DNA of 64,000 bases from Onthophagus taurus (GCF_036711975.1 NC_091976.1:10974001-11038000), one strand, 5' to 3'. Shown: positions 1 to 11,308, counted from the stretch's first letter. Numbers and translations are program-made. The notes: generated from the letters alone by a model not told the origin.

Positions 1-16
1 GGTAAGAAAAGTAGCT

Positions 17-385
17 TTGTATAAACAATTATTAAGGATGGAAAAGACATCCGACGAGAAAATGTCGCAATACGTTACCGTCTTCGCCCAAAAGGCGGAA
101 CAGCTGGAAGAAGCGGGAATCGTAATTCCTAACGAGTTGTTGTCAATAATGTTGTTAAGTTCATTGCCGACAGAATACGAAAGCTTTAGCGTTGCAATAG
201 AATCAGGTGATGATATACCGACGTTTGAAAATTTAAAATTAAAACTCGTGGAAGAAGAAGCACGAGAACGATCGCGCCGTGAAAAACGGAAACGAAAAAA
301 CGAACAACGCACTGTTAACGAAAGGAACTTCAAACCAACCAAAGAAATTTGGAGGAAATTTCAAAAACAATGGTTTGAAAGGTGA
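17..385 (+). pseudogene. copia Gag, C-terminal part of the UBN2-type capsid region
   Basis: The readable protein has the copia Gag capsid pattern: an M-S-Q-Y repeat-arm helix, then LLSSLP-x-EY and a terminal helix ending in charged EEEARERSRREKRKRK. The correct reading frame runs only to about position 290. After that the zinc-knuckle portion continues in another frame (starting within 279-2126), so a frameshift separates capsid from nucleocapsid. The last 30 or so residues in this frame are out-of-frame translation. The 5' part of gag is outside the window. Confidence 0.8.
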
Positions 386-2126
386 AACGCGTAAATTTCA
401 GGGAAAATGTTTTACGTGTAACAAAATCGGACACATTAGTCGTCATTGTAAATCCAAATCGAAACGAAATGAACAGAATAACGCGAGTGATGCAATGACC
501 GCGATAGTATGTAACGTTGAACCTGTCAACAAAACAAATTCGTGGTACCTTGACAGCGGTGCAACAAGACATATGTGTAATAAGAAACAAGACTTTTCTC
601 TATTGAACGGATGCGAGAAAATAAAAATTTATACGGCCGCGAAAAATTTTGTGAAATCTGATGGCAACGGTGATTTACATTTGGGCGCGGAGTTAAATAA
701 AGAGAAGGTAAACACGATAAAATTACAGAACGCGTTGTATGTACCAGAACTTCGAAATAACCTTTTATCCGTATCGTGCATCATAGACAATGGTTATACA
801 GTAACGTTTGACAAAAATAACGCGACGGTATTTAGAAAGAACGGTTCGGTTGCTTTAACTGCGTCGAGACGCGACCAACTTTACGTTGTAAATCAAAAAG
901 AAGAATGTGCAAAAGTGGCAAGAGAATCCGACGACAATTTGCTTCGATGGCATCAACGATATGGACATTTAAATGTAAAAGACTTAAAGATGTTAAAAAG
1001 TGCAAATATGGTTAACGGCTTAAATCTCACTTCAAATGCGAATGAAATAATGAGCGAAATTTGTGCGAAATGTAAAATTCATGTTCAGCCATTCAAACAA
1101 TCAACTCATCGCGAAAAACACGTTCTAGGTTTGGTTCTTTCGGACATTTGCGGTCCAATGAGGGTTGAATCCCTAGGTGGTGCTACATATTTTATCACCT
1201 TTATTGATGACTGTTCTAGGTATACAGAGACAGTAATGTTGAAAAATCGTTCTGATGCTCTCCAAGCATTCAAAAATTACAAACGAAGAGCAGAAAATCA
1301 AACTGGTCGACGAATGAAGAAACTTCGAACAGATAACGGAAGAGAGTACCTGTCAAACGAATTTAAGAAGTATCTTGAAGAAGAGGGTATAGTTCACCAA
1401 CTTAGCGTCGAATATACGCCTCAGCAAAATGGAGTCGCTGAGCGCGCGAATCGGACATTAACAGAGATGGCTCGTTGTATTTTGCTGCAAGCCAATCTCT
1501 CCCAATCATTATGGGCAGAAGCAATAAATACGGCAAGTTACCTACGAAACAGAAGTGCAACGAAGTGCCTTGATGGTGTTACCCCATACGAAGTTTGGAC
1601 ACAACAAAAACCCTACGTTGGTTTTTTGAGAAATATTGGTAGCAAAGTAATCGCTCTCAACAAAAGTCAAAATAGAGGCAAATTCCAACCAAAAGGTGAC
1701 AATTACATCCTGGTATGCTATTCCGAAGAATCAAAGGCTTATCGATTATGGAAACCAGGAACCAAAATTGTTATTAAAGCACGCGATGTAAAGTTTTTCG
1801 AAAATACCGAGATCAATAAATCTTCATGCGACGTTCCATTCATTTCTGATGTGAACATATCAAATGAAACAAATCAAGACTCAGCCAATGAAGAAGATGA
1901 GTGTGAACTAGAACAAGAAAATAAGAACGAGAATCACTCATCCAGAGAAGAACCAGAAACAGACGAGGAAGTATTGGATACTCCACAAAGAGGACCTGGC
2001 CGTCCAAAAATCATACGAACAGGTAAACGAGGTCGCCCAACTAAAGTTTACAACATGAAAAAGAACGAAAATTTAGATCCCCAATCAGCATCGCAAGTTC
2101 TAGGAAGAAGTGACGAAGAATTATGA
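279..2126 (+). pseudogene. copia polyprotein: nucleocapsid, protease, integrase
   Basis: In order: a CCHC zinc knuckle (CFTCNKIGHISRHC, residues ~43-57); an aspartic protease with the copia active site LDSGATRHM (~91-99); the GAG-pre-integrase HHCC region (WHQRYGH...CAKC, ~225-265); and the integrase core with Asp in LSDICGP (~288), Asp in RTDNGREY (~350) and Glu in NGVAERANRT (~385). An acidic linker and a basic GRPK/KRGRP tail follow. It ends at a TGA, and the same frame resumes directly with RT-type sequence, so this is a nonsense mutation and not a natural terminus. It would act in cytoplasmic particles and nuclear integration if intact. Confidence 0.92.
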
Positions 2127-3443
2127 CTAGCTGCTATGAGAAAAGAATACAACACACTACAAGAAAATAAGACATAGGTTCTTGTTCCTAGACCTACAAA
2201 TGCAAAAGTATTAGCAAACAGATGGGTATTAAAAACAAAAACTAACCAAAAAGGAGAAATTGAGAAGTACAAGGCAAGACTTGTAGCGCGGGGACACACG
2301 CAAGAACAAGGAATCGACTATGACGAAGTATTTGCTCCTGTAGCAAGATATGAAACCATTCGAACAATGCTAGCAGCAGCTGTGAATGAAGAGATGTATG
2401 TTCATCAAATGGATGTGGTTTCGGCTTATGTACAAGGAGAACTAAATGACGAGGTGTACATGGAGCAGCCTGAAATGTTTATTCCCCACGGAGAAGAAAA
2501 GAAAGTGTGTAAATTACTAAAACCACTTTACGGTTTGAAACAATCCGGTCGAGAGTGGTATAAAAGACTAGATGCGTACATTATAGAAAACGAAGGTGTT
2601 CGTACTCTAGCAGATCCATGTGTTTATGTATTTGGTGAAAAAGATGATCGAGTGATCATGATTATTTACGTTGATGATCTGATTTTGATGTCAAAAAAGA
2701 TTGAGTCCCTAGAAAATGTCAAACGAAAGATGAAGTCAACATTTAAAATGGTGGATCTAGGACCAATCAACAATATCTTGGGAATTAACGTTCATCGAGA
2801 CCACGCCACTGGGAAGATTAATCTCTCTCAGAAGAAGTATGTAATGGAACTTTTGGAAAAGTTTAACATGGAACAGGCCAAACCTGTGTCAACCCCAATA
2901 GAGTCCAACTTGAAAATAACCAAGGAAATGGCTCCATCGACAGACAAAGAACGACAAGAAATGAAAAACAGGCCTTACAGAGAACTAATTGGAGGTTTGA
3001 TTTACTTGGCGAATGCAACCCGGCCTGACATTGCATTTGCGGCAAGTACGTTAAGTCGTTTTTGCTCTGATCCCGGAAAAGAACATTGGTTAATTGCTAA
3101 ACGTGTTTTGAGATATTTAAAGTCAACAATGGATTACGGTATTACCTATGTTAAAGATAAAGAGTCGCTTAAAGTCTACACAGACTCGGATTGGGCAGGG
3201 GACATCGATGACCGAAAATCATGTTCAGGTAATGTTCTGATTTTAGCGGGGGCTCCCATTAGTTGGAAATGCAAGAAACAAACATCGGTTGCGCTGTCAA
3301 CTATGGAAGCGGAATATGTTGCTCTTTCAGAAGTTACGCGTGAAATAGTTTACATGAAATGTTTGTTATCGTATACAGGGTTTGAAATATTTGCAGGACC
3401 CCTACCAATGTGTTTTGTGATAATGAAAGTGCGATTAATTTGA
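2127..3443 (+). pseudogene. copia reverse transcriptase and start of RNase H
   Basis: This is the same frame as the preceding polyprotein segment after a TGA. A further TAG sits at 2175-2177, so the longest open stretch starts at 2367. RT motifs seen are KPLYGLKQSGREWY and the catalytic YVDDLIL (near 2666-2690), followed by the copia thumb YRELIGGLIYLANATRPDIAFA and the RNase H start (VYTDSDWAGD, CKKQTSVALSTMEAEYVAL). The frame breaks near 3410, where the last part of RNase H moves into another frame. Confidence 0.92.
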
Positions 3444-3637
3444 GTAAAAATACAGTTTTTCATAAACGAAGTAAACATATAGACATCAGTTTTCACTTTG
3501 TTCGTGAATTAGTTGATAAGAAAGACATTGTTGTGAATTATTTGCAAACTGACCATATGCCTGCGGATATTTTCACGAAATCCTTAACCAAAAGTAAACA
3601 TGAAAATTGTGTTAAAATGTTAAAATTAAAATGTTGA
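3410..3637 (+). pseudogene. copia RNase H C-terminal end
   Basis: This frame-shifted continuation carries the usual copia ending: CDNESAI, the KRSKHIDI.FHFVRE motif and HMPADIFTKSL near the terminus. It ends about 40 nt before the putative polypurine tract and 3' LTR, as expected for an element without env. The overlap with the previous segment marks a small indel at about 3400-3415. Confidence 0.9.
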
Positions 3638-3678
3638 TTATTTTGTATTGTTTTTCACGCACACGTCGGTAGAGGGAG

Positions 3679-3869
3679 TGTTGGAAGATATTTACGTTTG
3701 TAATCGCCATGTGCGTTAAGTCGACGAGACATATTTACCGGTTTCTAACGGATCGGATGTTACGAACAAGTTCAGTCTTATTCCAATACCTCGAACCGAC
3801 CACATGTATATCGTTCTATTTTAATAAACAAGTTTACGAACACAGTGCCTACGTATCAATTTCCTGTCA
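3679..3869 (+). repeat. Probable 3' LTR of the copia element
   Basis: It begins TGTTGG directly after a purine-rich tract (GGTAGAGGGAG) and ends near a CA at 3868-3869 (CCTGTCA). The length of about 190 bp is normal for copia LTRs. The partner LTR is outside the window, so the ends, especially the right one, are inferred. Confidence 0.6.
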
Positions 3870-5061
3870 AAAAAAATATTAAAAATTATTTGAGAAATAA
3901 ATTCAAAAAATAACAAAAATTCGTACAGTGCGCTTAAGCGGAGCCTACGATATTCCAGGCCGTACTGTGATGGTGGTGGTTCGGGGTATAAACTACGATG
4001 ACAAAGACGGACTATAGCAGTGTAGCCGTTTTAAGAAGACGTTCATCGTTCTACGTGGATAGAAAAAAATATTTGTTTTTATGTGACATTAAATTTTCTT
4101 AACTTTATTTTCTAGTAAATTAATTAAGTTATTACAATTGCAATTAAAATAATTTAAATTAATATTTTCTACCATATGGTTTAAGAATACATTTTTGAGA
4201 AGTTCTTTTTGATTCGCGGACTTTTTAAAATAGGTCTCGGATTCTTCTATAATAATTTTAAATATAATGTAAAAAGTAACGCAAATAAGAGCAAATTCTG
4301 CAGTAGGGTATTTTAATTTTCCTCGCGACAATTTATCTATATATATACATACATATTTATATGGTTTGGTTGAATCAAATCTCTATTTGTGCTTATTAAA
4401 GCTTCACAATTTGAACAGTTCATTTTGGATTTTAATTTAAAGATTATATAACCTGCCACATAGGTAATTAAATGAACTTCTTCAAGAGATATAGTTGTTT
4501 CTAAGCATTTAGTACCACTGACATTTAAACGTCAAAAATATTTCTGACAAAGATTGCAAAGCCTACTAAGATTTTTTCATTAAAAATTCACTCCAACTTT
4601 CGATTAACAACCCTACAGCTTAACAGTTAGTGTTTGCTTAATTATTTTTTTTCTCAAAAATTAGTCGTTTTTGGAAAAATTTTAAAGAGACAAAAAAGTT
4701 TTAGGATACTTTCATCTACCTAGATAAAAATTTTTTAATGTATTTATCATCTGCATAAAAAATATTAGCAAAACTGTAAAGGGGGGGGTTACGTTTAGTA
4801 GTTTAGAGGGGTACGTTGAAAGTACAAATAGGGTCAAAACATGCCCTATTATGAGTTAAACATATTCCCCAAATTTCATTTTCCTAGCGTTTATGGTTTT
4901 TGAGAAAAAAAAATTAAACCAAAATTTTCCGCCATTTTTGAAGGGGTTTAGCTCCTTAGGGGAGCCGAAGTCGCCCATGGTTCATATATCAAAGTACCCT
5001 TAAAATTCACTAAAGAATCACCCCTTGAAGTTTGTTGCAGTCATTCAGATACACCCTGTAT
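3870..5061. other. Intergenic AT-rich DNA with a repeat-like right part
   Basis: No coding signal is visible. Positions 3936-3990 share a motif with 20890-20948 in inverse orientation (listed separately). Positions ~4770-5061 look like a repeat end: a G-run, ACCCCTC-type tracts, a conserved-looking GGGGAGCCGAAGTCGCCCATG stretch, and an end reading ACACCCTGTATA next to the P-type relic. The style resembles the last 300 bases of the window (both have alternating polypurine/polypyrimidine blocks). I cannot name the family. Confidence 0.45.
3936..3990 (+). repeat. Short repeat shared in inverse orientation with 20890-20948
   Basis: The core GAGCCTACGATATTCCAGGC is present here on the plus strand and on the minus strand at about 20915-20936. 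Similarity extends about 10-20 bp each way (CTTAAG on one side, a TACTGT.ATGGTGG block on the other). I do not recognise the family. Confidence 0.6.
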
Positions 5062-5890
5062 AATGAATCTATTTCTTCATCACTAACTGTAATATTAAAT
5101 ATTCCTGTGGCAGCTTTAACCCTTTCGTTACGGAGTATTTTCAAGATCATATAGCAAGCCCACATATACAAAAACGTATGCGTACGCTCTTAGTAACGAA
5201 AGGGTTAAGTTTTAACATGCTGACTTTCCCTATTTTTGATTCTGAATGTAAAACATCTCTAATCGTAATGTAATAATTAGACCCAGACATTCTCCTATAC
5301 TTTCCAAATTGATTTTCCAAATTATCCGTTTGAAATTTACCCAATAAATCATAATCCAATTTTAGATGGTTCAATAAATAATCACACATACATAAAATGG
5401 TACGAGTATTGCATGTTATTGCATTATATGTGTCTGTGGTAAATTTTTCGTTACCAGGAAATTTATTCCATTCTTCTAAAAACAATAGGAAATCTTTTAG
5501 AAATTTAATTTGGTGTCCATCAAGAGATGAAATGGGTTCCAAATATTTGTCATTTTTGTGAACACCATGATAAGCAGTAGAGCAATTGACAATTTTCCAC
5601 CATTTACCAAATATTTCGATCATATATTTAGTGCCATTTACCTCTGGATTTTCTTTAAAATAATGTTCTAGTGCAATGACATTACGCTCGTCAATAATTG
5701 CTAGAGCTAATTTAACATTTTGTCTTTCTTATGAAGAAGGAAACATTGATTTATAGTTTAAATTGGGAGCATATTTGATTAAATTGGATTTTTCAATATT
5801 GTATATACTTCGGAGATGTTCAAAAGAAGCAATACATACAGTTTTGTCTACAGGAGGTATAAATTTAAATATCTTTTTATTGATCCAGTT
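5062..5890 (-). pseudogene. P/THAP9-type transposase, C-terminal third
   Basis: The minus-strand reading includes an INKKIFKFIPPVDK segment, a long helical region, and the family's C-terminal signature GKFQTDNLENQFGKYR.MSG.NYYITIRD near 5330-5250. A TAA interrupts it at about 5730 and the TTAA MITE at 5120-5204. Beyond the MITE the same protein style continues to ~5062. In active P/THAP9 proteins this region completes the RNase H-like fold after the GTP-binding insertion. About 15 codons and the start of this part seem lost at the junction with the 569-bp MITE. Confidence 0.85.
5120..5204. mobile_element. 85-bp MITE with TTAA target duplication
   Basis: The ends are inverted (CCCTTTCGTTAC / GTAACGAAAGGG) and flanked on both sides by TTAA (5116-5119 and 5205-5208). 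TTAA duplication is the mark of the piggyBac superfamily, so this is a very short piggyBac-type non-autonomous element. It interrupts the C-terminal coding region of the P-type transposase relic, whose reading resumes on the far side. Confidence 0.8.
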
Positions 5891-5930
5891 ATTTCTGAAA
5901 TTTTTTTAGGTACTCCAGTACCTAAAATAA

Positions 5931-6499
5931 ATATACAGGGTGATTTATAACATACGGAGCAGACTAAAAGAGTAGGTACTGGAGGTAAAACTGAAGAGAT
6001 TTTCTTAATAATGTTTTGTTAAAAACTTAATAGTTACATAGATATCGCATGTTAATTTTTTAAATAATTTAACGTCCATTTTTGAGAACCGCTGATATTC
6101 AGTAAAGAATAATTAAAATACTTGTCCGTTGCTAAGTAACCAAATCAACTGGATTGGCAGCAATAAAAACATGGTATCAGCGGTTCTCAATAAACAAACA
6201 CCACCGTTTCAGCGTTTTAACAAATTTTTAAATAGCCGTAACTGCAATGTTATAAAGATTTTATTATTTTTATTAATTATGCATTGTTTAAGTAACCCCG
6301 AAATATTCGCAGTTTGAATTTAAGCGTAGTGTAATACCGTATATGGTAAGAAATGCTCGGCCGTTACTTCAACTTTAACGTTCTATATCTTTGTGATTAT
6401 TAAGTTGTGGTCAAAATTTTATTAGAAAAATATCTTCAATTTGGCTCCTAGTACCTACCCTTTTAGTCTGCTCCGTATGTTAAAAATCACCCTGTATAT
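5931..6499. mobile_element. 569-bp MITE with ~50-bp terminal inverted repeats
   Basis: The two ends match as inverted repeats for about 50 bp (ATATACAGGGTGATTT...GGTAGGTAC at 5931-5980 and its reverse complement at 6450-6499), with only a few mismatches. The inside has no credible coding sequence. It lies inside the P-type transposase relic. The TA-rich ends make the exact target duplication ambiguous (TA or AT). Confidence 0.88.
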
Positions 6500-7133
6500 G
6501 TAAGGGGTTATAACACCTCCGCATAATGCTTTTAACATTTTTCTATTGACCCGGTTGTTATCGCTTATAATGGAAATGGTTTGAAAATCAACTGCACTTA
6601 CGAGTTGAATTACATCCGTTGTTACCTTAAGTAAAAATTCGGAGTCTAATTTACTGATAGGAAATATCGCAACTACTTCTTTATATTTTGATAACAGTGA
6701 TGATATCATGAAAACCTGAAGTTTTCGCTGCAGATTTGGGAGAATTACTGCTGTAACCGAATGCACTGTCGATTTGATGTACACTTCATCCAATAATAAA
6801 TTTACATATTTATCTTTAGTTGATAATAGCATTCGTTTAGATTTTAAATATTTTATGCTATTATCATTAATACCGATAGAGCAATTTTCTTCGGTTGATG
6901 AAATTGATTTCAAATAATTGGGAGGTGGCCATAACAATATTTTATGATCTCGCAAATAATTGTAAGCGCATGGAAATTAGAGAAACAGTTTGAGGGGTAT
7001 ACGTAGGTTTTAATTCATTTAAATTTTGAATTTGGTTTATGAAAAAATCGATATTGCTTTTCTTGGTTGGTAGTTTTTCTTGTAATTCTAGTAAATTTCT
7101 CAATATAACTGATATATTCTGAGCAGGGTACAC
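6500..7133 (-). pseudogene. P/THAP9-type transposase, central part
   Basis: Two overlapping frames (7133-6942 and 6955-6500) are parts of one protein. The second contains LLLDEVYIK (the first catalytic Asp region of the RNase H-like domain) and FQTISIISDNNRVNRKML (second Asp region), followed by LCGGVITPY. A frameshift near 6950 separates them. The reading stops at the 569-bp MITE. If intact it would be part of the catalytic core that cuts and joins transposon ends. Confidence 0.85.
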
Positions 7134-7199
7134 TACTTCTTCCTTCCATGAAATTAGAGTTGCAAGTAATAATTCAAATTGCTGTATGTTTTGAATAAG

Positions 7200-7619
7200 T
7201 TAAAAATGTATGACAGTAGGATTAATTTTTCTATCTTTAGAAAAAAATTCAAAATTAAGTGTCGGATATATTTTTAAGCTGCACAATATATTTGGAACTG
7301 AATTGAAATCTAAAATATATAAACAAATATAGTCTTTTAATAAGATAAATTTATATTTTTTATTACATTTTTGGACTATGGCTAAAATGGATTCATATAA
7401 ATTGTGAGTAGTTTGTCCATGTATTATAGGCATATCAATTGTGGGAACTGCATTTTTCATTAAAATGCGTCGTCGGTAAGATTTATCAAAGCTATACCAC
7501 TTTTCTTCAAAATGTTTTATGCAAACACGAGAATCCTTCGACGCTTTAAAATTATTTCCAAACGCGGTTTCCCATGAACGTTTCAAATCTTGATTTAAAG
7601 GAAAATTGAAGGTAGTAAT
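7200..7619 (-). pseudogene. P/THAP9-type transposase, C-terminal half of the THAP domain and following region
   Basis: The reading enters from the Bel/Pao insertion point. It shows the THAP pattern: a Trp in RSWETAF, the late zinc ligands in VCIKHFEEKWY, and the AVPTI motif (AVPTIDMP) that closes a THAP domain. The first zinc ligands are on the other side of the Bel/Pao element (16880-16818), where the frame is consistent across the GTACT duplication. After the domain the reading degrades to a stop at 7200. Confidence 0.85.
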
Positions 7620-7624
7620 GTACT

Positions 7625-7985
7625 TGTGCGCTCTAATTATAGGCGACAATAACAGCGCAGGTGCTGGTTTCAAAAATTAGTAATAATAAAAAAAAACAAG
7701 ATGATTGTAAAATAAAATATAATTGTTTAATTAAAAAAATTAAATAAAACAAATGAAAATTGATTAATTACCTTCTGAAGCGGCGTAGCGATGCGGTAGA
7801 GAATTAAACTGAATTTTTGGCGGATGCGTAGTATTCAAAATGCGGGTTAACTGAACTGAGTCGTAATACGTAATAAATTGAAGCGGAGCGCGTTAAGGGT
7901 GCGCATGCGGACCAAGCGGGTGAAACTCGCACTAAGCGGGGGCGAATGTCGCACATGCGCACTAAAAATATAAGCGGAGCGAACA
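7625..7985 (-). repeat. Bel/Pao 3' LTR
   Basis: It is 361 bp, reading TGTTCGC...GCGCACA on the minus strand. It matches 16446-16817 closely. The main difference is an 11-bp tandem duplication (GAAGCGGATGC) present only in the other LTR. Confidence 0.92.
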
Positions 7986-8098
7986 AACACCCGCCAAAAA
8001 CGAATGTTTTTAACAACAAGGAAAAGTAAATAAACATAAATTGTGCCGCGAATAACAGTAAATGTACAAGCAACTTAAAATATGATACAAAATAAAAA

Positions 8099-9025
8099 TC
8101 AACAATGTTCAATTGGCAACGGACAAAGTTGCGAAACAGGTCGCTGTAATCGACCATGCGCGGTCTTAATCGTTACGACGCGGATGACACCATCTCGCCC
8201 AGGAAAACATTCCTCAACGCGGCCAAACTTCCATGTCAAGGGCGGAAAACATTCATTACGAATGATTACAAGTGTTCCAGGTGAGATATTGTTGTACGTT
8301 TTATTCCATTTTGCCCTTTGCTGGATGGTATGAAGATACTCTTGACTCCACCTCATCCAGAAATGCTGGACCATTTTTTGAAGCAATTCCCAGCGCGACA
8401 ATCGGTTGGACGGCGTATCCTGGAAATCTTTACAGGGAATTTCAGTATTTAGCGGTGTTAATACGAGGAAATGGCCAGGAGTGAGAGTTAGACAGTCATT
8501 CGGATCCGAACTGAGAGGACAAAGCGGACGAGAATTGAGGACGGATTCTATTTGGGTAAGTACGGTATAAAATTCTTCGAATGTTAAGATTTGGTTACCC
8601 ACAACCCTTTTTAAATGGGTTTTTACTGATTTAACTCCAGCCTCCGTCAAACCATTAAAATTAGGTGCAGCCGGAGGGTTGAACAGCCACTCAATACCAA
8701 GTCGTCCACCCGCCTGTTGTGCAATCTGTAGCATTTGATTGTAGGCGCCTACGAAATTAGTTCCCCTGTCGGAAAATATTCTGATACATCTTCCTCGACG
8801 TTCCACGAAGCGCCTCAATGCAGCCAAAAATGCCTCGGAAGATAAATCAGTCACCAATTCCAAGTGCACCGCCTTTGTGACGGCACAAACGAAGATGCAT
8901 AGGTAGGATTTAAAGGCTTTGGCTCCTCGATGTTTCCGTACTGTAGTTGTGAAAGGTCCAGCGAAATCAATGCCCACCGTAGTAAGCATCATCTGATTCA
9001 CTCGAAAAGCTGGCAAATCGGCCAT
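8099..9025 (-). pseudogene. Bel/Pao integrase core and DUF5641 tail
   Basis: The 308-residue reading has the integrase core with Asp in VGIDFAGPF (~res 18), Asp in FSDRGTNFVGA (~85) and Glu in NGLTEAGVKS (~127). It then has the Bel/Pao DUF5641 domain (SPGTLVIIRNE.FPPL.WKFGRVEE, ~250-290) with its PVSQLCPLP ending. Its stop lies just inside the 3' LTR boundary. The start is artificial: the upstream integrase region continues on the other side of a non-LTR fragment at 9028-9330. Confidence 0.92.
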
Positions 9026-9027
9026 AA

Positions 9028-9330
9028 TTGGTGTATAGGATTATAATAATATATATTTTATTAAATATGTAGATACATATATACATACAACCAAAAAAAA
9101 AAGCAAGAAATGGAATAATGGAATAAAGTTTACAATCATAATATTAGTCTCTTATTTCTAATGGTTTCTAACAATTTCTTCTTAAATGCTGTAATAGTTG
9201 TTTGACTTCTAATTTCGTTGTCTAAATTATTAAACAAAATAAACCCCCTAAAAAATAAACAATCCTGCGAATATGAATGACTAACCCGTCTAATATACAA
9301 ACTGTTGCGAGCTCTTGTGTTATAGGTATG
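9028..9330 (-). mobile_element. 3' fragment of a non-LTR retrotransposon inside Bel/Pao integrase
   Basis: The minus-strand reading contains a C-terminal tail typical of Jockey/CR1-like elements (ARNSLYIRR, FNNLDNEIR, TTITAFKKKLL), then an AT-rich 3' end. The Bel/Pao integrase reads ...CINCFRNNPKYIP on one side and MADLPAF on the other, which are normally adjacent, so this ~300-bp block is an insertion. Confidence 0.7.
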
Positions 9331-10040
9331 TATTTTGGATTGTTTCTAAAACAATTAATACATCGCGATAATACTTTATAAATTGTATTTCTGGGCGATA
9401 AAATCCAAAATTGGTTGGCAATAATGGCTGATAGTGTACGAAACCCTGGATGTAAATGTTGACGATGCAATTCTTCGACGATCAATTCACTCAATCGATG
9501 CTTGCCGGGTAAAAGAATTGGATGTTTAGTGTCGAAGCCGAGTTCCGAGTTCCGAAGACGTCCACCCACTCTTAGCAATTTCTCCCGGCTTATGAAAGGT
9601 GCGAGTTTTCTATATTGTTTTGCAGGCAGCTTATTATTTTTTATTTGTTGGTATAGTTCAGAAAAGTACTCCTTTTGGACTTCACATGCGATTGTGTGTA
9701 AAGCCTGTTGCTTTTCGAAAATGGAAAGAGCTTGGTGATAATGTTTGTTCTGTTTCCGACACCCTGAAACAAATCCCAAAACATATGCGGTTATATTTTT
9801 AATGTTATTCAAAGATGAAAAGCGATTGAGTAAGGTAATTAGAAAGTTATCAGGTTTTTTTGTTACGTGAGTTACGTGATAAGGCCTCATTGTTGCATGT
9901 AATGGTCCGTCTGGATGGCCAGTTCGATGATGAGAGTGACAACCAATCAGGTCCCTGCCACCACAGCCTGCACTGAACCAAATCGGCAGGAAGAAGCCCT
10001 CGCGAACCTGGATCGGCAGGGTTTTCGTGCGATGGTACAT
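9331..10040 (-). pseudogene. Bel/Pao integrase zinc-binding (H2C2) region
   Basis: The reading has the Bel/Pao stretch between RNase H and integrase core: FISREKLLRVGGRLRNSEL, HPILLPGKHRLSELIVEELHRQHLHPG (the His pair) and SRCINCFRN (the Cys pair). The useful frame starts near 9900, where it takes over from the RNase H frame (a frameshift near 9880-9900). It is cut by the non-LTR fragment at 9330. Confidence 0.9.
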
Positions 10041-10539
10041 GATGCCAACAATCTCTGGGGATGATGTCCTGAATGTGGCCTATCCGATTGGCAACAAAAG
10101 TCTTCCAGCGCTGCGGAGCTGAATCAAGCCAATTCAGCACTATCATGGAATCACACCAGGCGAAGATCTTCGGTTTAAGGAATGATGGGAAGCTTGACAT
10201 CAGGAATCCTGCTAAATCCGCCAACAGGACAGCACCACACAACTCCAGCCGAGGTATGGAAATAACCTTCAGCGGGGCAACCCTAGACTTAGCATAGACA
10301 AAATTTAGTTTAATAGTATTGTCAAATAAAACAGTACGCAGATACGCCACCGCACAGTAGCCCACTGAAGAGGCGTCCGAGAAGAGATGAAGTTCCACAG
10401 TCTCACTTGATGATGGTTGTATTTGTCGTGGAATCTTCAATTTTGACAGAAGTGGCAGCTGGATTTTATATTGATGCCAATAATTCTGGATTTCCTGAGA
10501 TGGAAGATCATCCCAATTCAATCTCTCCAGCCAAAGCTT
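9850..10539 (-). pseudogene. Bel/Pao RNase H domain
   Basis: Motifs of the Bel/Pao RNase H-like region: LHLFSDASSVGYCAVAYLR (first Asp), IPRLELCGAVLLADL (Glu), FAWCDSMIVLNWL (Asp), and HVPSHENPADPGSRGL. It begins exactly at the Penelope-like insertion (target duplication 10540-10550) and continues from the RT on the far side (13236 upward). It shifts frame near 9890. Confidence 0.92.
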
Positions 10540-10595
10540 CTGAATAAGATAATAAATTAATGAATTTCTCCATTGTCTTCAGGTGAATTATAGTA

Positions 10596-11308
10596 ATCGG
10601 TGAAAATAATACAGAATGTATTTCTGAAGATTAAATTTTATTTAAAAATTTTTTTGTTCTCAACGACCGGTTTCGATTATTCTATAATCGTCTTCAGGTT
10701 GTTCGCTACGAATTAAAACATGTATTGAAAATCTAAAGGAACATAATTAATTAATTAACAAGTATTTACCGTCAAAAGGGAATTCAATTCTTGAAGAAAA
10801 CTTGGAGGCATGTCAATTCTATTTATTACACAGAAAATTCTTAGAGGTTATGTCGTGTTCACTTGTCAAAAATCACACAAAATAAACGTTAAAACTCATC
10901 AAAATTCCCTTCCTTACATTTAAACAGTTGCACATGCAAAGTTTTGGAACAGGATGTTCGAAATTATTACAGAATAATTTTTTTATATATTATACAATAA
11001 ATCTTCATCTACAGCGATGTATGACTGTCAAAAACAAAGTCGGACGGAAGAATTAAAAGGAATTCAACATTTTTACATTGGCGCGAATTTTAAATTAGCA
11101 TTGGATTTCAATTTATTAAAAACTTCTATAAAAATGTGATTTCTGTTGGTTTCAGTAAATTCATTTAACATCTTATCTTCTTCGTAGTATTTATGTCTGA
11201 ATATTTCCCATTCTTCATACAGATCCAGACTTTTCGATTTTGGAATATTATGTAAAAGTGTTATTGTGTTTGTAGAATGTTTTGTTGAAATTATATGTTT
11301 ATTTACGG
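10596..11308 (-). repeat. Penelope-like element, left inverted arm
   Basis: It is 713 bp and pairs with 12526-13235 as its reverse complement, with only a few single-base length differences (for example one T in a T-run near 10660). It contains the 3' half of the GIY-YIG coding region, the 3' UTR and a hammerhead-like motif. Confidence 0.93.
10662..10702 (-). ncRNA. Hammerhead-ribozyme-like motif, left arm copy
   Basis: The minus strand contains CTGAAGA, a hairpin (CGATTAT-AGA-ATAATCG), GAAA, then CCGGTC, with short pairing arms CAAC/GTTG outside. This is the minimal hammerhead layout described for Penelope-like elements. It is the inverted copy of 13131-13171. Confidence 0.65.

Larger units (their letters stand above)
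1..3869 (+). mobile_element. Ty1/copia LTR retrotransposon, 5' end outside window, degenerate
   Basis: The gag, zinc knuckle, protease, integrase, reverse transcriptase and RNase H order is that of Ty1/copia (integrase before RT). The 5' LTR and primer site lie outside the window. The 3' end shows a purine tract (3668-3678) followed by a sequence starting TGTTGG that I take as the 3' LTR. The coding region has at least two frameshifts (near 290 and 3410) and two in-frame stops (2124-2126 TGA, 2175-2177 TAG), so this copy is dead. Confidence 0.93.

Noticed and set aside
4089-4331. 80-residue minus-strand frame after the copia element
   Set aside because: AT-rich low-information translation (Asn, Ile, Leu, Lys), no neighbour or motif support.
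6129-6317. Open frame inside the 569-bp MITE
   Set aside because: Composition is like the surrounding non-coding MITE; no family features.
5062-7673. THAP9-like host gene
   Set aside because: It has several stops and frameshifts and is cut by three transposons.
8082-8484. Plus-strand frames over the Bel/Pao integrase
   Set aside because: They are antisense shadows of the integrase/DUF5641 reading.
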